A stretch of 62,053 nucleotides of DNA from Varibaculum cambriense (GTDB lineage Bacteria; Actinomycetota; Actinomycetes; Actinomycetales; Actinomycetaceae): positions 1-62,053 of the forward strand of contig NZ_PKHX01000011.1 in assembly GCF_002848005.1 (NCBI RefSeq), read 5' to 3'. The notes under the pieces were generated by a model. That model saw only the letters and a program-made list of their open reading frames with translations, had not been told where the DNA came from and did no database searches. The translations under genes were made by a program, and so were the position numbers. Below, piece after piece: positions 53,182-61,717 of this stretch (position 1 is its first letter; every line of letters begins with the position of its first letter).

Positions 53182-54123
53182 CTAGGCGAAAGGTTGTGAT
53201 TTTTCGTCTAGGGTCGCAATCGCTGCTGCCGGCAGGCTCAGGCTGGCGGAAGCCACCAGATCCTTTAGCTGCTGGGGATTACGTGCGGACGCAATCGGGG
53301 AGGCCACGCCCTTGGCGCGCAGCCAAGCGAGAGATACTGCAGTGGGGGTAGAACCGAGTTCCTCAGCCACCTTCACCAGGGTATCTACCAGTGCAAAAGA
53401 TTCAGGGCGATTGTATTCCGATAAGAAATCGCTGCGGTCTTTGCCGGTCAGGTCTTCTGCTTTACGGTATTTTCCAGTGAGGAAACCGGAAGCCAGCGAG
53501 AAGTAAGTGAACTCGGCAACCCCGAACTCGCTACAAATAGGCTGGTAGTTTTCTTCAAACTCTTTACGGTAGAGCAAGTTGTATTGATTTTGGATCGCGA
53601 CCGGTGCTGACAGGTTCTCCTCTTTAGCAACCTGGAACCATTCGCGCATCCGGGCAGGGGAAAAGTTCGACATGGCCACGTAACGGATCTTACCCGCTTT
53701 TACTAGCGCATCGAACGCCCTTGCCATCTCGGCGATAGGGGTCTTATTGTCATCGAAATGCGCGTAATACAGATCGATGTAATCGGTCTGTAACCGCTTG
53801 AGGGAAGCCTCGCAGGCAGCTTGAATATTTTCGGGGGACAGGCCGGGAAAATCGGGGTGTTGGCTAACCTTAGTAGCGATAACTACCTGGTCACGTGCTT
53901 TGCGTTCGCGCAACCATTCGCCAATTACGGTCTCGGATTCTCCGCCTTTTAGCCCTTCGCCCCAGGCAGAATAAACGTCGGCAGTATCAATGAAGTTCCC
54001 GCCTGTTTCCCGGTAAGCATCTATTACCGCAAAGGAATCGTCCTTATCGCTAGTCCAACCGAAAGTATTCGCGCCTAAAGCCAGTTCAAAAACTGAAAGT
54101 TCCGTGCCCTTAACCTGGTACAT
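53182..54123 (-). CDS. aldo/keto reductase
   Basis: 313 residues from the ATG at 54123 (ggaggag upstream; an upstream TTG is rejected). The AKR tetrad is visible: Asp in NFIDTADVYSAWGEG with Tyr, Lys in VVIATKVSQHP, and His in DLYYAHFDDNKTPI. The C-terminus ARNPQQLKDLVASASLSL holds the NADPH-binding region. It is convergent with the iol operon and shares a gap with the truncated glycosyltransferase. It could replace an inositol dehydrogenase step, but a general aldehyde reductase is equally possible. Confidence 0.9.
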   Translation of the reverse strand: MYQVKGTELSVFELALGANTFGWTSDKDDSFAVIDAYRETGGNFIDTADVYSAWGEGLKGGESETVIGEWLRERKARDQVVIATKVSQHPDFPGLSPENIQAACEASLKRLQTDYIDLYYAHFDDNKTPIAEMARAFDALVKAGKIRYVAMSNFSPARMREWFQVAKEENLSAPVAIQNQYNLLYRKEFEENYQPICSEFGVAEFTYFSLASGFLTGKYRKAEDLTGKDRSDFLSEYNRPESFALVDTLVKVAEELGSTPTAVSLAWLRAKGVASPIASARNPQQLKDLVASASLSLPAAAIATLDEKSQPFA

Positions 54124-54147
54124 TATCTCCTCCAAAAGTAATTGTAC

Positions 54148-54159
54148 TGTCAATTGACA
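54148..54159. promoter_or_regulatory. 12-bp palindrome in the aldo/keto reductase promoter
   Basis: TGTCAATTGACA is a perfect palindrome placed just upstream of a minus-strand TACAAT box, and about 25 bases before the aldo/keto reductase start. This position is where MerR-type or other dimeric regulators bind. The regulator is unknown. Confidence 0.5.
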
Positions 54160-54267
54160 TGATACTAGTTTCGAGGCTCAGGCACAGAAACATTGCTGGG
54201 GCAATAACCTGGTGGATTTTACTGCTGCTTAACTCTACGTAAATGTATATCCCTATACAATAGGCAC

Positions 54268-54501
54268 GTGAATAGTACTAAGCGCATTTGCCCCGATCTC
54301 AGCTTGGTGGTGCCGTGTTATCGGGAAGAAGCGAATCTAATCAACTTGCACGCTGCGGTGGAGGCAGCTTTGGGGCAACACCTCAATTGGGGCCGTTGGC
54401 TATTACGCGAGGCTTATTTACTTAGAAATAAGATGCAGTTCTCACAACCATGTCTCCGCGCAAGCAAGCATTTAATTTATTTTCGGGAGTGTCATGGCTA
54501 G
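54268..54501 (+). pseudogene. GT2 family glycosyltransferase, 5' remnant
   Basis: From the GTG at 54268 the frame begins LSLVVPCYREEANLINLHAA, the N-terminal nucleotide-binding strand of GT2 (DPM1/ArnC-like) enzymes. After about 35 residues similarity ends and the frame continues in unrelated sequence to 54501. GT2 enzymes are normally over 230 residues and the DxD motif is missing. A TACAAT box at 54256-54261 lies 7 bases before the GTG, so the promoter and leaderless start survive although the gene does not. Confidence 0.7.
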
Positions 54502-55786
54502 AAAGATTGACTGGTTGCGAAATCTAGCCACGAAAAGTCCGACCGTAAAAAATATCTCAACGCTTTTATCTGGAACGGTTTTGAGCCAGTTATTGGCGAT
54601 CGCAACCACGCCAATTATTTCCCGTCTCTATACTCCCGAGCAGATGGGGCTTTACACGCTATTTACCTCGGTAGCAGCAATGTTCGTGGCGATAGCTGGC
54701 CTTAGATATGATTTGGCGATAGTGCTCCCAAAGTCGCATGGTAATGCCCGTCTGCTAAGAAATACCGTGACGGTGATAATCGCGGTTTTCAGTGTGATTC
54801 TCACTATTCTGTTGATTCCTTTTGGAAGACTGGTGGCAAATTGGCTGGGTAACCCAACTCTAGCGCCTTGGCTGGTATTCGTTGGGATTGCTGTTTTTAC
54901 GCTTGCACAAGTCAACTCCTTTAGTTATTGGTTCACACGTACCCTCGAATATAAGGCGATTTCTATTAATAAAGTAGAAATGTCAGGGTCTATTGCCGCC
55001 CTACAAATCTTTCTTTCACTTGTGCATCTCGGAGGAGTTGCGGGTCTTATTGTTGGCCATATCGGAGGTCAAACAATAGCTGCCGGAACTCTTATGTATA
55101 AGGGACGACGGATGGCAGCGGGAGAGAGTGAGCCAACGGTCTCGCGGAGGCAACTTTTGGGTCGCTACAAAAAGATGCCGCTCATAAATGGCCCCAACGC
55201 GTTAGTAGATGCGGTACGTCTTAATGGAATCATGATGATGGTAGGTGCGTTTTACTCGGCAAGTTCAGTTGGCCAGTTCGGTCAAGCCTGGCGGTTGATG
55301 CAGGCTCCAGTAAGCCTAGTTACGGGAGCGGTTTCCCAAGTTTTTTACCAAAAATTTGCAACCATTAAACCGGGGCAGATGACCGGCTTAGTGAAAACCT
55401 CCGTAAAGTTTTCCTTAATGTTTGCGATTTTACCATTCTTTATACTGCTGTTCATCTCACCCTGGCTATTTCCCTGGTTCCTAGGAACCCAGTGGGAGGA
55501 ATCAGGAATGATTGCCCAAGCCTTGGTTCCCTGGCTGTTTTTGAATGTTGCTACTTCACCCATATCCACCATGTTTTTGGCAGCTGATAGGCAGCTTGAT
55601 CTTTTTATTTTTGCGGTAGTCTATATGTTCACCGGCTTGGGAACAGTCTACATAGGCTCCTACTTGAACTGGTCACTGGTGGAAACTACTTGGTTACTCT
55701 CACTATCGATGGCAATATGCTTGGCCGGAATGATTACCCTAGCTTTACGGGCTGCCCATAAATTCGATTACCGGGCAGCGCAATAA
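54494..55786 (+). CDS. polysaccharide flippase (Wzx/MATE-like)
   Basis: 430 residues, about 12 to 14 predicted membrane spans. NISTLLSGTVLSQLLAIATT and PIISRLYTPEQMGLYTLFTS match the start of the oligosaccharide flippase family. It would move lipid-linked glycan units across the membrane for a capsule or wall polysaccharide. The start overlaps the end of the GT2 remnant, and a new promoter is not obvious. Polymerase and other glycosyltransferases are not next to it, apart from the minus-strand GT4 and dehydrogenase genes nearby. Confidence 0.85.
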   Translation: MARKIDWLRNLATKSPTVKNISTLLSGTVLSQLLAIATTPIISRLYTPEQMGLYTLFTSVAAMFVAIAGLRYDLAIVLPKSHGNARLLRNTVTVIIAVFSVILTILLIPFGRLVANWLGNPTLAPWLVFVGIAVFTLAQVNSFSYWFTRTLEYKAISINKVEMSGSIAALQIFLSLVHLGGVAGLIVGHIGGQTIAAGTLMYKGRRMAAGESEPTVSRRQLLGRYKKMPLINGPNALVDAVRLNGIMMMVGAFYSASSVGQFGQAWRLMQAPVSLVTGAVSQVFYQKFATIKPGQMTGLVKTSVKFSLMFAILPFFILLFISPWLFPWFLGTQWEESGMIAQALVPWLFLNVATSPISTMFLAADRQLDLFIFAVVYMFTGLGTVYIGSYLNWSLVETTWLLSLSMAICLAGMITLALRAAHKFDYRAAQ

Positions 55787-55860
55787 CCCCGCCCCGACGT
55801 CTGGCAATAAGAACTTCGATTTGTCAGATAAGCGAAGAAATGAGCTGATGTAATATTTAC

Positions 55861-55874
55861 TGACCGCGCGGTCA
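55861..55874. other. 14-bp perfect palindrome at a convergent gene end
   Basis: TGACCGCGCGGTCA overlaps the last codon of the minus-strand cell-wall-binding frame. It lies 75 bases beyond the flippase stop. It looks like a TetR-type operator, but its location between convergent genes argues for a small termination structure. Confidence 0.35.
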
Positions 55875-56624
55875 CTTTCGGATAACTAATCCTCTGATTC
55901 GGTTGGCCACTTGTGGACTAACCACTGCCCAACCTCCAGTAGTCTCTACGCTAGCATCGCGACGGGCTGCAGAGCTAAGGTAGCTCTGTGTGGGATTTGG
56001 AATAGTTTTGTCCAGGGTCATTAACACCGGACCGCTACTAGCATTTGCCGCAGCCGAAGCGGTCATCACATCTGGATAGGCTAATCCATTTGCTATAAAT
56101 ATCTTGGAAGCACTCGGAAAATTGGCGCTAGCAACCTTCGCTGCGGTATCAAACCTATCTGCACCTAGGTATGGTATGGAAGCAATCTGGTTCTTCTGGG
56201 TAGCGCGAACTGCAGCTCCCCCTACCGCATGAATTTTTGCTCCCGTGTGTTTGGCTATTTCGGGCGTTATGGCTGTAGGGATAACTTCATCGCTAGTCAG
56301 AAGAATGGGAGCGGTTAGACTGCCCGCAAGGGGCGCTGCTACCGCAGCATCGGCATAGGCTATCCCGGAAGCTAATACAATATTGCTAGAAGCGCCGTTA
56401 GCTCTAAACAATTGCTGTGCGACAAGCGCGGAAGATTCGTAGCGGTCACTTCCGCCCAAACGGCTGACCGAGATTCCCAGGGCTCTCAGCTGATTTTCTA
56501 CACCGACACCGAGTACCCCAGAACCCCCGACTAAGGTAACTTTCTTGATACCAGATTTTATTAGATATTGCCTGGTGGAAGCTTCCAAAGTGTTAGGTAA
56601 TGCGTACAGCAAGGGGCCATTTAC
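55872..56624 (-). pseudogene. C-terminal cell-wall-binding repeats cut off by an in-frame amber codon
   Basis: This is the continuation, in the same frame, of the gene at 56625-58970. Right after the TAG the frame reads VNGPLLYALPNTLEASTRQY and goes on for 246 more codons with two further CW_binding_2 (PF04122) units: VSRLGGSDRYESSALVAQQL and GADRFDTAAKVASANFP-type starts, each with a Y-x-D-...-P segment. No good start codon or ribosome binding site exists at the break, so this part is made only by readthrough or suppression. Without it the surface protein keeps less than one repeat. Confidence 0.75.
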
Positions 56625-58970
56625 CTACTGGCACAGCGGAAGTGCTACGGCTTGATCCGTGTAACCCTGGTAATTGGCTATTACCGCCTGTTTCGGATTT
56701 TTGTAGTTTGCCAGAGCGCTACCGGTAGCAACTTTGAACCGGTCGCTGCCTCCATTACGATATACGGATAGTCCAGGGTAGAGACGGTAGGTGGAGGCTT
56801 GATTAAAGCCGCCGGTAAATCTGACAACGCCCAGTAACTTATTTTCTGAATCGGGCGGATCAATCGCACGTATTCCGCTCCGAGATAGGTTAATCCCCTC
56901 AACCGAATATTGGGTTGCAGATATTTCGAACGGCATCATGTCTATCCGCGCGAAAGCTTTGTTACCGTCAGAAACCAGGGATTGGGCGTTGTTACCCAAT
57001 CGCTCTTTTGCCATAGTCGCTCCGGAAGTAGGATCTAGGGTGAAGAACCAACCGGTTGATGAACATCCCGCCACAAAGGTTGAATGCTTATACTGAAGCA
57101 GCAAGACCCCCGTTAGTTCATGATCCCCGCTAACTGGAATCTGTCTCCAAATTTTCTTGAACTGGTCGCCGGTAGTGTCTATCTTGTAAATCGCTGCGCT
57201 GCGTCCGCGCACAGTCGAGTCCGGAAGGGCTTCCCCATAATTTTCGGTAGAAGCGTAGAGCGTGCCGCCCGAGACAGCTAAGGCAACAGCGGTGTCGTCG
57301 CCGAAGGGACGGGGAATCGATTTGATTAGGTTGCCCGAAGTCGTGTCAAAAACAGTAATATTTCCACCCATGAAACCGTACGCCGGTCGGGTTGAGACAT
57401 ATAGTCTATGGTTCTGTTTATCTACAGTGATAGCTCGGGGGCGCATTTGAGTTCCCGGTATCTTGCCAAACAACACCGGCTCATCGCTCCCTTTGGGAAT
57501 CTTATAAATCTGTGCAGAGGGATAAATGGCTAAGTAAAGTGCATCATCAGACTTTGCCCAGGCTTTGATCTCACCTGGTATCCGATGATAAACGGTTTTC
57601 CCAGTCTCTAAGTCACTGCTCGAAACTTGCCAATGCCCGAACGAGTAAAGGCGGTTATTCCAGACAGTAGCGCCAAATCCTATTACTTCGTGACTAAGAA
57701 CCGTGGCGTTCTGAGGGTGAGGCAATTCGGAAATTTTTGCAACGGAGAATTCAGCTGTGCGGTCGGAGCTACTATTAACAGCATTCTTGAGAGATACTAA
57801 GGCGCCAGATCCACCGACTGCCTTCAGGTCTGTACCACCGAGAATGTCTATATTCCGGTATTCTTCCCCGGGTAGCGGAGTGCCAAGGGTAATTGGAATG
57901 GGGGTGGAGGAATTTAAATCCAGAGAATAAAAAGTTCCCTCAGAACGGGCAGAAAAATAGAGTTTTGAGTTGTGGATTACCATGGCGTCAATAGTTTTGG
58001 CTCCGGGAACTTTAACCACTGGTTGTCGTTTTAAAATGAGGGAACCATTTACTGTTACCGGTTTATAAATATATATAGTACCCGAGGGTTCGCTACCTAA
58101 TACTAGCGATCCATTGCCGGAAACCATAGAGTAGGCGAAAGATTCCGCCTGTATTCTAGGATCGTTGTAGTACCGAATGCCACCATTTTCGTAGATAGCA
58201 ATTTTTGCAGGTGTTCCCAGCCCCATGACTAACGCATTATTCACCTTAGCCATCGATCTGATGTAATGCTGTGCTGAAAATCGATAGACTTCTTTAACGG
58301 TTTTTGAATTTAGATTAACTTCTAGTAGGCGTGCTCCCCTCGGATTATAAGTTCCCATCCACAAAATGCTGGAAGTCTTTTGCGCTGATGCCATTACTAT
58401 TTCTGGAGCTTCAAGGCTCACAGTCTTTTCTATAGCGCCCGAACGGGAATTGAAAAAAGATAACCTACCTGGCGTGTGGATACCCACAACAATTCTAGAA
58501 CCTGCTACTTGCAGATCCCAGGCACCTGAGCCTGGCAAGGACACTACTCGGTCAATTCGACTCATATCAGGCGTAATGTGGAGTAGCCGCCCTGGTTGTC
58601 CCAATCGGGACGCCACCCATGTCCCATTCGCGTCACTTTTACCGGCAGTCAGAGCGCCAGTTAACAGGGCGTCTGGGTAAACGGTCTCTCTGCCCAAGCC
58701 TGAAGGAAGGTCCGTGGAGCGTAGTCCTTGAGGGCTACGCAAGGCTTTATCTGAGATTACCGCTTGGGGAGATTCCGGTGGAGATACCTCTAGGTTAGAT
58801 AAGGGGCCGCGTTCAGGATCTTGGTTGCTTTCCACGTCTAGCTCTGATGCAGGAAGTGCCGGTGAACTGTCGGTATCTGTGGATGGAGCTGCCACCGCTG
58901 GCGGCAAAAAGGCAAATGAGAGGGCGGCTACAATTAGTGGGATAACTTTTAAATGTAATTTCATGTTCAT
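56625..58970 (-). CDS. secreted beta-propeller-like protein with cell-wall-binding repeats, ending at an amber codon
   Basis: 781 residues to a TAG at 56625-56627. The signal peptide is at about 1-28 (LIVAALSFAFLPPAVAAP). A Ser/Pro-rich stretch precedes a long region (about 90-710) of repeated beta strands (for example SGAWDLQVAGSRIVVGIHTP and NHRLYVSTRPAYGFMGGNIT) typical of a seven- or eight-bladed propeller. The C-terminus enters a CW_binding_2 repeat (VYRNGGSDRFKVATGSALAN). The stop falls where the sister repeat has Ser (YADAAVAAPLAGSL against YTDQAVALPLCQ-stop), so a TCG-to-TAG change is the simplest origin. The ligand of the propeller is unknown. Confidence 0.75.
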   Translation of the reverse strand: MNMKLHLKVIPLIVAALSFAFLPPAVAAPSTDTDSSPALPASELDVESNQDPERGPLSNLEVSPPESPQAVISDKALRSPQGLRSTDLPSGLGRETVYPDALLTGALTAGKSDANGTWVASRLGQPGRLLHITPDMSRIDRVVSLPGSGAWDLQVAGSRIVVGIHTPGRLSFFNSRSGAIEKTVSLEAPEIVMASAQKTSSILWMGTYNPRGARLLEVNLNSKTVKEVYRFSAQHYIRSMAKVNNALVMGLGTPAKIAIYENGGIRYYNDPRIQAESFAYSMVSGNGSLVLGSEPSGTIYIYKPVTVNGSLILKRQPVVKVPGAKTIDAMVIHNSKLYFSARSEGTFYSLDLNSSTPIPITLGTPLPGEEYRNIDILGGTDLKAVGGSGALVSLKNAVNSSSDRTAEFSVAKISELPHPQNATVLSHEVIGFGATVWNNRLYSFGHWQVSSSDLETGKTVYHRIPGEIKAWAKSDDALYLAIYPSAQIYKIPKGSDEPVLFGKIPGTQMRPRAITVDKQNHRLYVSTRPAYGFMGGNITVFDTTSGNLIKSIPRPFGDDTAVALAVSGGTLYASTENYGEALPDSTVRGRSAAIYKIDTTGDQFKKIWRQIPVSGDHELTGVLLLQYKHSTFVAGCSSTGWFFTLDPTSGATMAKERLGNNAQSLVSDGNKAFARIDMMPFEISATQYSVEGINLSRSGIRAIDPPDSENKLLGVVRFTGGFNQASTYRLYPGLSVYRNGGSDRFKVATGSALANYKNPKQAVIANYQGYTDQAVALPLCQ

Positions 58971-59034
58971 GTCTATACCTGAAGCAGGATTGTCTTTCAG
59001 ACTAGTAGCGGCAATCTTGGGCTCAAAGCCAAAA

Positions 59035-60165
59035 CTATCTTAAACTATTATAAAATTCTAAGAGCTGGTCGCAAGATTTGCTTAAACTGCGTTTCTCAAC
59101 CACGAAATTACGAGCGTTCCTACCCATCTCTAACTGACTGTTTTTGTCCAGGGAAAAGAATCTCTCGATCTGTTGAGCGAGTGAATCTGGGTTTTCTCTC
59201 TCGGCAGTGAAACCAGTTGTCCCTTCGTCTAGCATTTCGGGTGCCCCTCCGGACCGGTTCACCACTACGGGAGTTCCGCAAGCTTGTGCTTCCAGCGTAA
59301 CTAATCCTGCCGCTTCTTCCCTACCCTGATATCGCTGGGTGGCGAACACCAACAGATCGGCTGCCTGCAGAGCTTTTTTAACTCCATTCCTGTCGGTATA
59401 CCCGCGGTAGATGATATGGGGGCTATGTTGCTGGGCGGTGATCACCTCCTGTCTTAGAGGACCGTCTCCTATCACAATCAATTTATGAGGCAGACGGGAG
59501 TATAAGCGATTTGAAGCCTGTAGCAAGGTTGGTATTCCTTTGGCAATGCTGAGGGCGCCGATCTGAACGATAGTGGGTAGTTCGTTCTCAATTTGGCGCT
59601 TCGGCGGCACGAAATAATCAGTATCAACCCCCAGATAGTGAACGTGAAGTTTGTCAGGATTGAGCCCGCTTTGTATAGCCTTATCTGCCAAGAATTTGCT
59701 GACCGGTAAAATTAGCTCCGCATATTGGTTGACAGCGCGATAGTTCTTTTGGTGCCAGCGTTCCTTAAAATTTCTCGGCGAGTGAAGCTGGTTAAAAACG
59801 TCCCCACCATGCAGAGTAACTATCAGAGGAATACCAGATTTTCGAGAGGCTTTTACTGAGGGAAGCGCCCAGGTAGCAAAATGATGGTGAATCAAATCGG
59901 GATCGAATTTTTGTATCATCCGAGTGAGACGGTTCAATACCAAGGGCTGTAAAAACTCGCGTTGATGAAACGTTAATCTTCCCCCGAGGGAAGGGGCTGC
60001 GGAGTGAAATGGAGTCTTTATGGAGAGATCGGTTTTCTTGAGAATAAGACCGAAAAGCTCGGCGTCTACGGAGGGTATTTTCTCGGCGTGCTGAACTACG
60101 AAGTAGGTTGGGGGAAGATCGCACGCACCTATGGTGAGTGCAACCCTCAGATTCTTATTGTCCAT
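59035..60165 (-). CDS. glycosyltransferase family 4
   Basis: 376 residues, GT-B fold. The N-terminal half has HHFATWALPSVKASRKSGIP followed by LIVTLHGGDVF. The donor-binding half has IVQIGALSIAKGIPTLLQAS, LIVIGDGPLRQEV, and EAAGLVTLEAQACGTPVVVN with the E-x7-E motif. It would add a hexose or similar sugar to a surface glycan. It lies beside a nucleotide-sugar dehydrogenase, 44 bases downstream of it on the same strand, so the two are likely one operon. Confidence 0.88.
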   Translation of the reverse strand: MDNKNLRVALTIGACDLPPTYFVVQHAEKIPSVDAELFGLILKKTDLSIKTPFHSAAPSLGGRLTFHQREFLQPLVLNRLTRMIQKFDPDLIHHHFATWALPSVKASRKSGIPLIVTLHGGDVFNQLHSPRNFKERWHQKNYRAVNQYAELILPVSKFLADKAIQSGLNPDKLHVHYLGVDTDYFVPPKRQIENELPTIVQIGALSIAKGIPTLLQASNRLYSRLPHKLIVIGDGPLRQEVITAQQHSPHIIYRGYTDRNGVKKALQAADLLVFATQRYQGREEAAGLVTLEAQACGTPVVVNRSGGAPEMLDEGTTGFTAERENPDSLAQQIERFFSLDKNSQLEMGRNARNFVVEKRSLSKSCDQLLEFYNSLR

Positions 60166-60209
60166 GTCAAAGCGTTGAGTATGTAATCTCTAGTCTTTCG
60201 GGAGTCAAG

Positions 60210-61511
60210 TTACTTTTCTATATGATCTCCAATAACCATGCGCGGGGTACCTTTCCACAGCTGCGGATCGGTTACCCGGCGACCATCAAATAACAACTTG
60301 ATTCCGGGTAGATCTTTCGCGCTGATGGTTTTGTATTCGGCGTGGTCAGCTTGCACGATAGCTGCAGCAACTTCTTCACCTAGGTGGTAGGCTTCCCAAC
60401 CGAAGCCCGCTAGTTCCTCATCGCTAAACATGGGGTCATGAACCAGTACCTTCGCCCCCCGCTTGCGCAAGGAGTCAACGGTAGCGAATACTCCGGAGAA
60501 CGCGGTTTCTTTAACTGCCCCCCGGTAGGAAGCTCCCAGTACCGCCACCTTGACATCTTTCAAATCGCCCAGCACTTCCTCTACGCGGGAAACTACGTAT
60601 TCAGGCATCCCGGCGTTATAGGTACGCGCGGTACGAACCACGGAGGCATCGGGATCGGTAGAAAGGTACAGGCGCGGGTAAACCGGAATGCAGTGTCCGC
60701 CAACCGCGATCCCGGGGCGGTGAATGTGGGAATATGGTTGCGAGTTGCAGGCATCGATTACTTTTTGCACGTCAATACCGACTTTGTCCGCGTAGACCGC
60801 AAATTGATTAGCGAGCCCGATATTAACGTCCCGGTAGGTGGTTTCTGCCAGTTTTGCCATCTCTGCGGCCTCGGCATTGCCCATGTCCCAAACCCCGTTT
60901 TCGCGCGGCAGGTCAGGGCGCTCATCAAATTGCAAAACGCTTTCATAGAACTTGATTGCTGCCTGGGTGCCCGCCTCAGTTAGTCCCCCGACCAGCTTGG
61001 GGTAGCGGCGCAAATCCTGGAATACCCGCCCGGTTAGTACCCGTTCGGGAGAGAACACCAGGTGGAAGTCTTCGCCCTCTTTCAAACCAGAGATCTCTTC
61101 AATCAGCGGCTTCCAGCGGTTCCGCGTAGTACCCACCGGCAGGGTGGTTTCATAGGAAATTAAAGTTCCGGGGGTTAGATGCTCCGCCAAGGAACGAGTG
61201 GCTTGATCCATCCACCCGAAATCTGGCTGCCAGGTTTCGTCATTAACAAAGAGCGGAACCACCAAAACGATGGCGTCTGCATCGGGAATAGCATCCGCGT
61301 AGTCGGTGGTCGCGCGCAGTTTCCCCGCAGGTACCAGCTCAGAGAGTTTTTCTTGCAGGTGAGCTTCTCCCGGGAAAGGCTCTTTAGCCTGGTTAATTAG
61401 GTCAACGGTCTTCTCGTTAACATCTACCCCAATCACATCCTGTCCGCTGGAGGCAAACTGTACCGCCAAAGGCAAACCGATTTTTCCCATTGCCACAACT
61501 GTTACGCGCAT
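60210..61511 (-). CDS. nucleotide-sugar dehydrogenase (UDP-glucose/GDP-mannose family)
   Basis: 433 residues from the ATG at 61511 (aaaggag upstream; a TTG one codon earlier is also open). It has the Rossmann start MRVTVVAMGKIGLPLAVQFA, the substrate lid ISYETTLPVGTTRNRW, the catalytic Cys in AVGGHCIPVYP, and a C-terminal NAD-domain (VAVLGASYRGAVKETAFSG). It oxidises a UDP-sugar to its uronate, closest in form to UDP-ManNAc or UDP-glucose dehydrogenases. The product would feed the surface glycan made by the nearby genes. Confidence 0.88.
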   Translation of the reverse strand: MRVTVVAMGKIGLPLAVQFASSGQDVIGVDVNEKTVDLINQAKEPFPGEAHLQEKLSELVPAGKLRATTDYADAIPDADAIVLVVPLFVNDETWQPDFGWMDQATRSLAEHLTPGTLISYETTLPVGTTRNRWKPLIEEISGLKEGEDFHLVFSPERVLTGRVFQDLRRYPKLVGGLTEAGTQAAIKFYESVLQFDERPDLPRENGVWDMGNAEAAEMAKLAETTYRDVNIGLANQFAVYADKVGIDVQKVIDACNSQPYSHIHRPGIAVGGHCIPVYPRLYLSTDPDASVVRTARTYNAGMPEYVVSRVEEVLGDLKDVKVAVLGASYRGAVKETAFSGVFATVDSLRKRGAKVLVHDPMFSDEELAGFGWEAYHLGEEVAAAIVQADHAEYKTISAKDLPGIKLLFDGRRVTDPQLWKGTPRMVIGDHIEK

Positions 61512-61717
61512 CAAAGCTCCTTTGATATTACTAACGATTCAATAGATCCTGTCTCTAGTCTACGCGGGAATGAGAAAACAACTAACCCTCTCTCGCTAGT
61601 CTTAACGTAAAGAATATTTCTTGATTTGTTAGGTTAATGCCGACTAATTAATGTAGGCTGAATCGTATCTATGATTTGGCGTTAGTAGCTACAGAAAAAA
61701 AGATCGAGGGATGGGTT

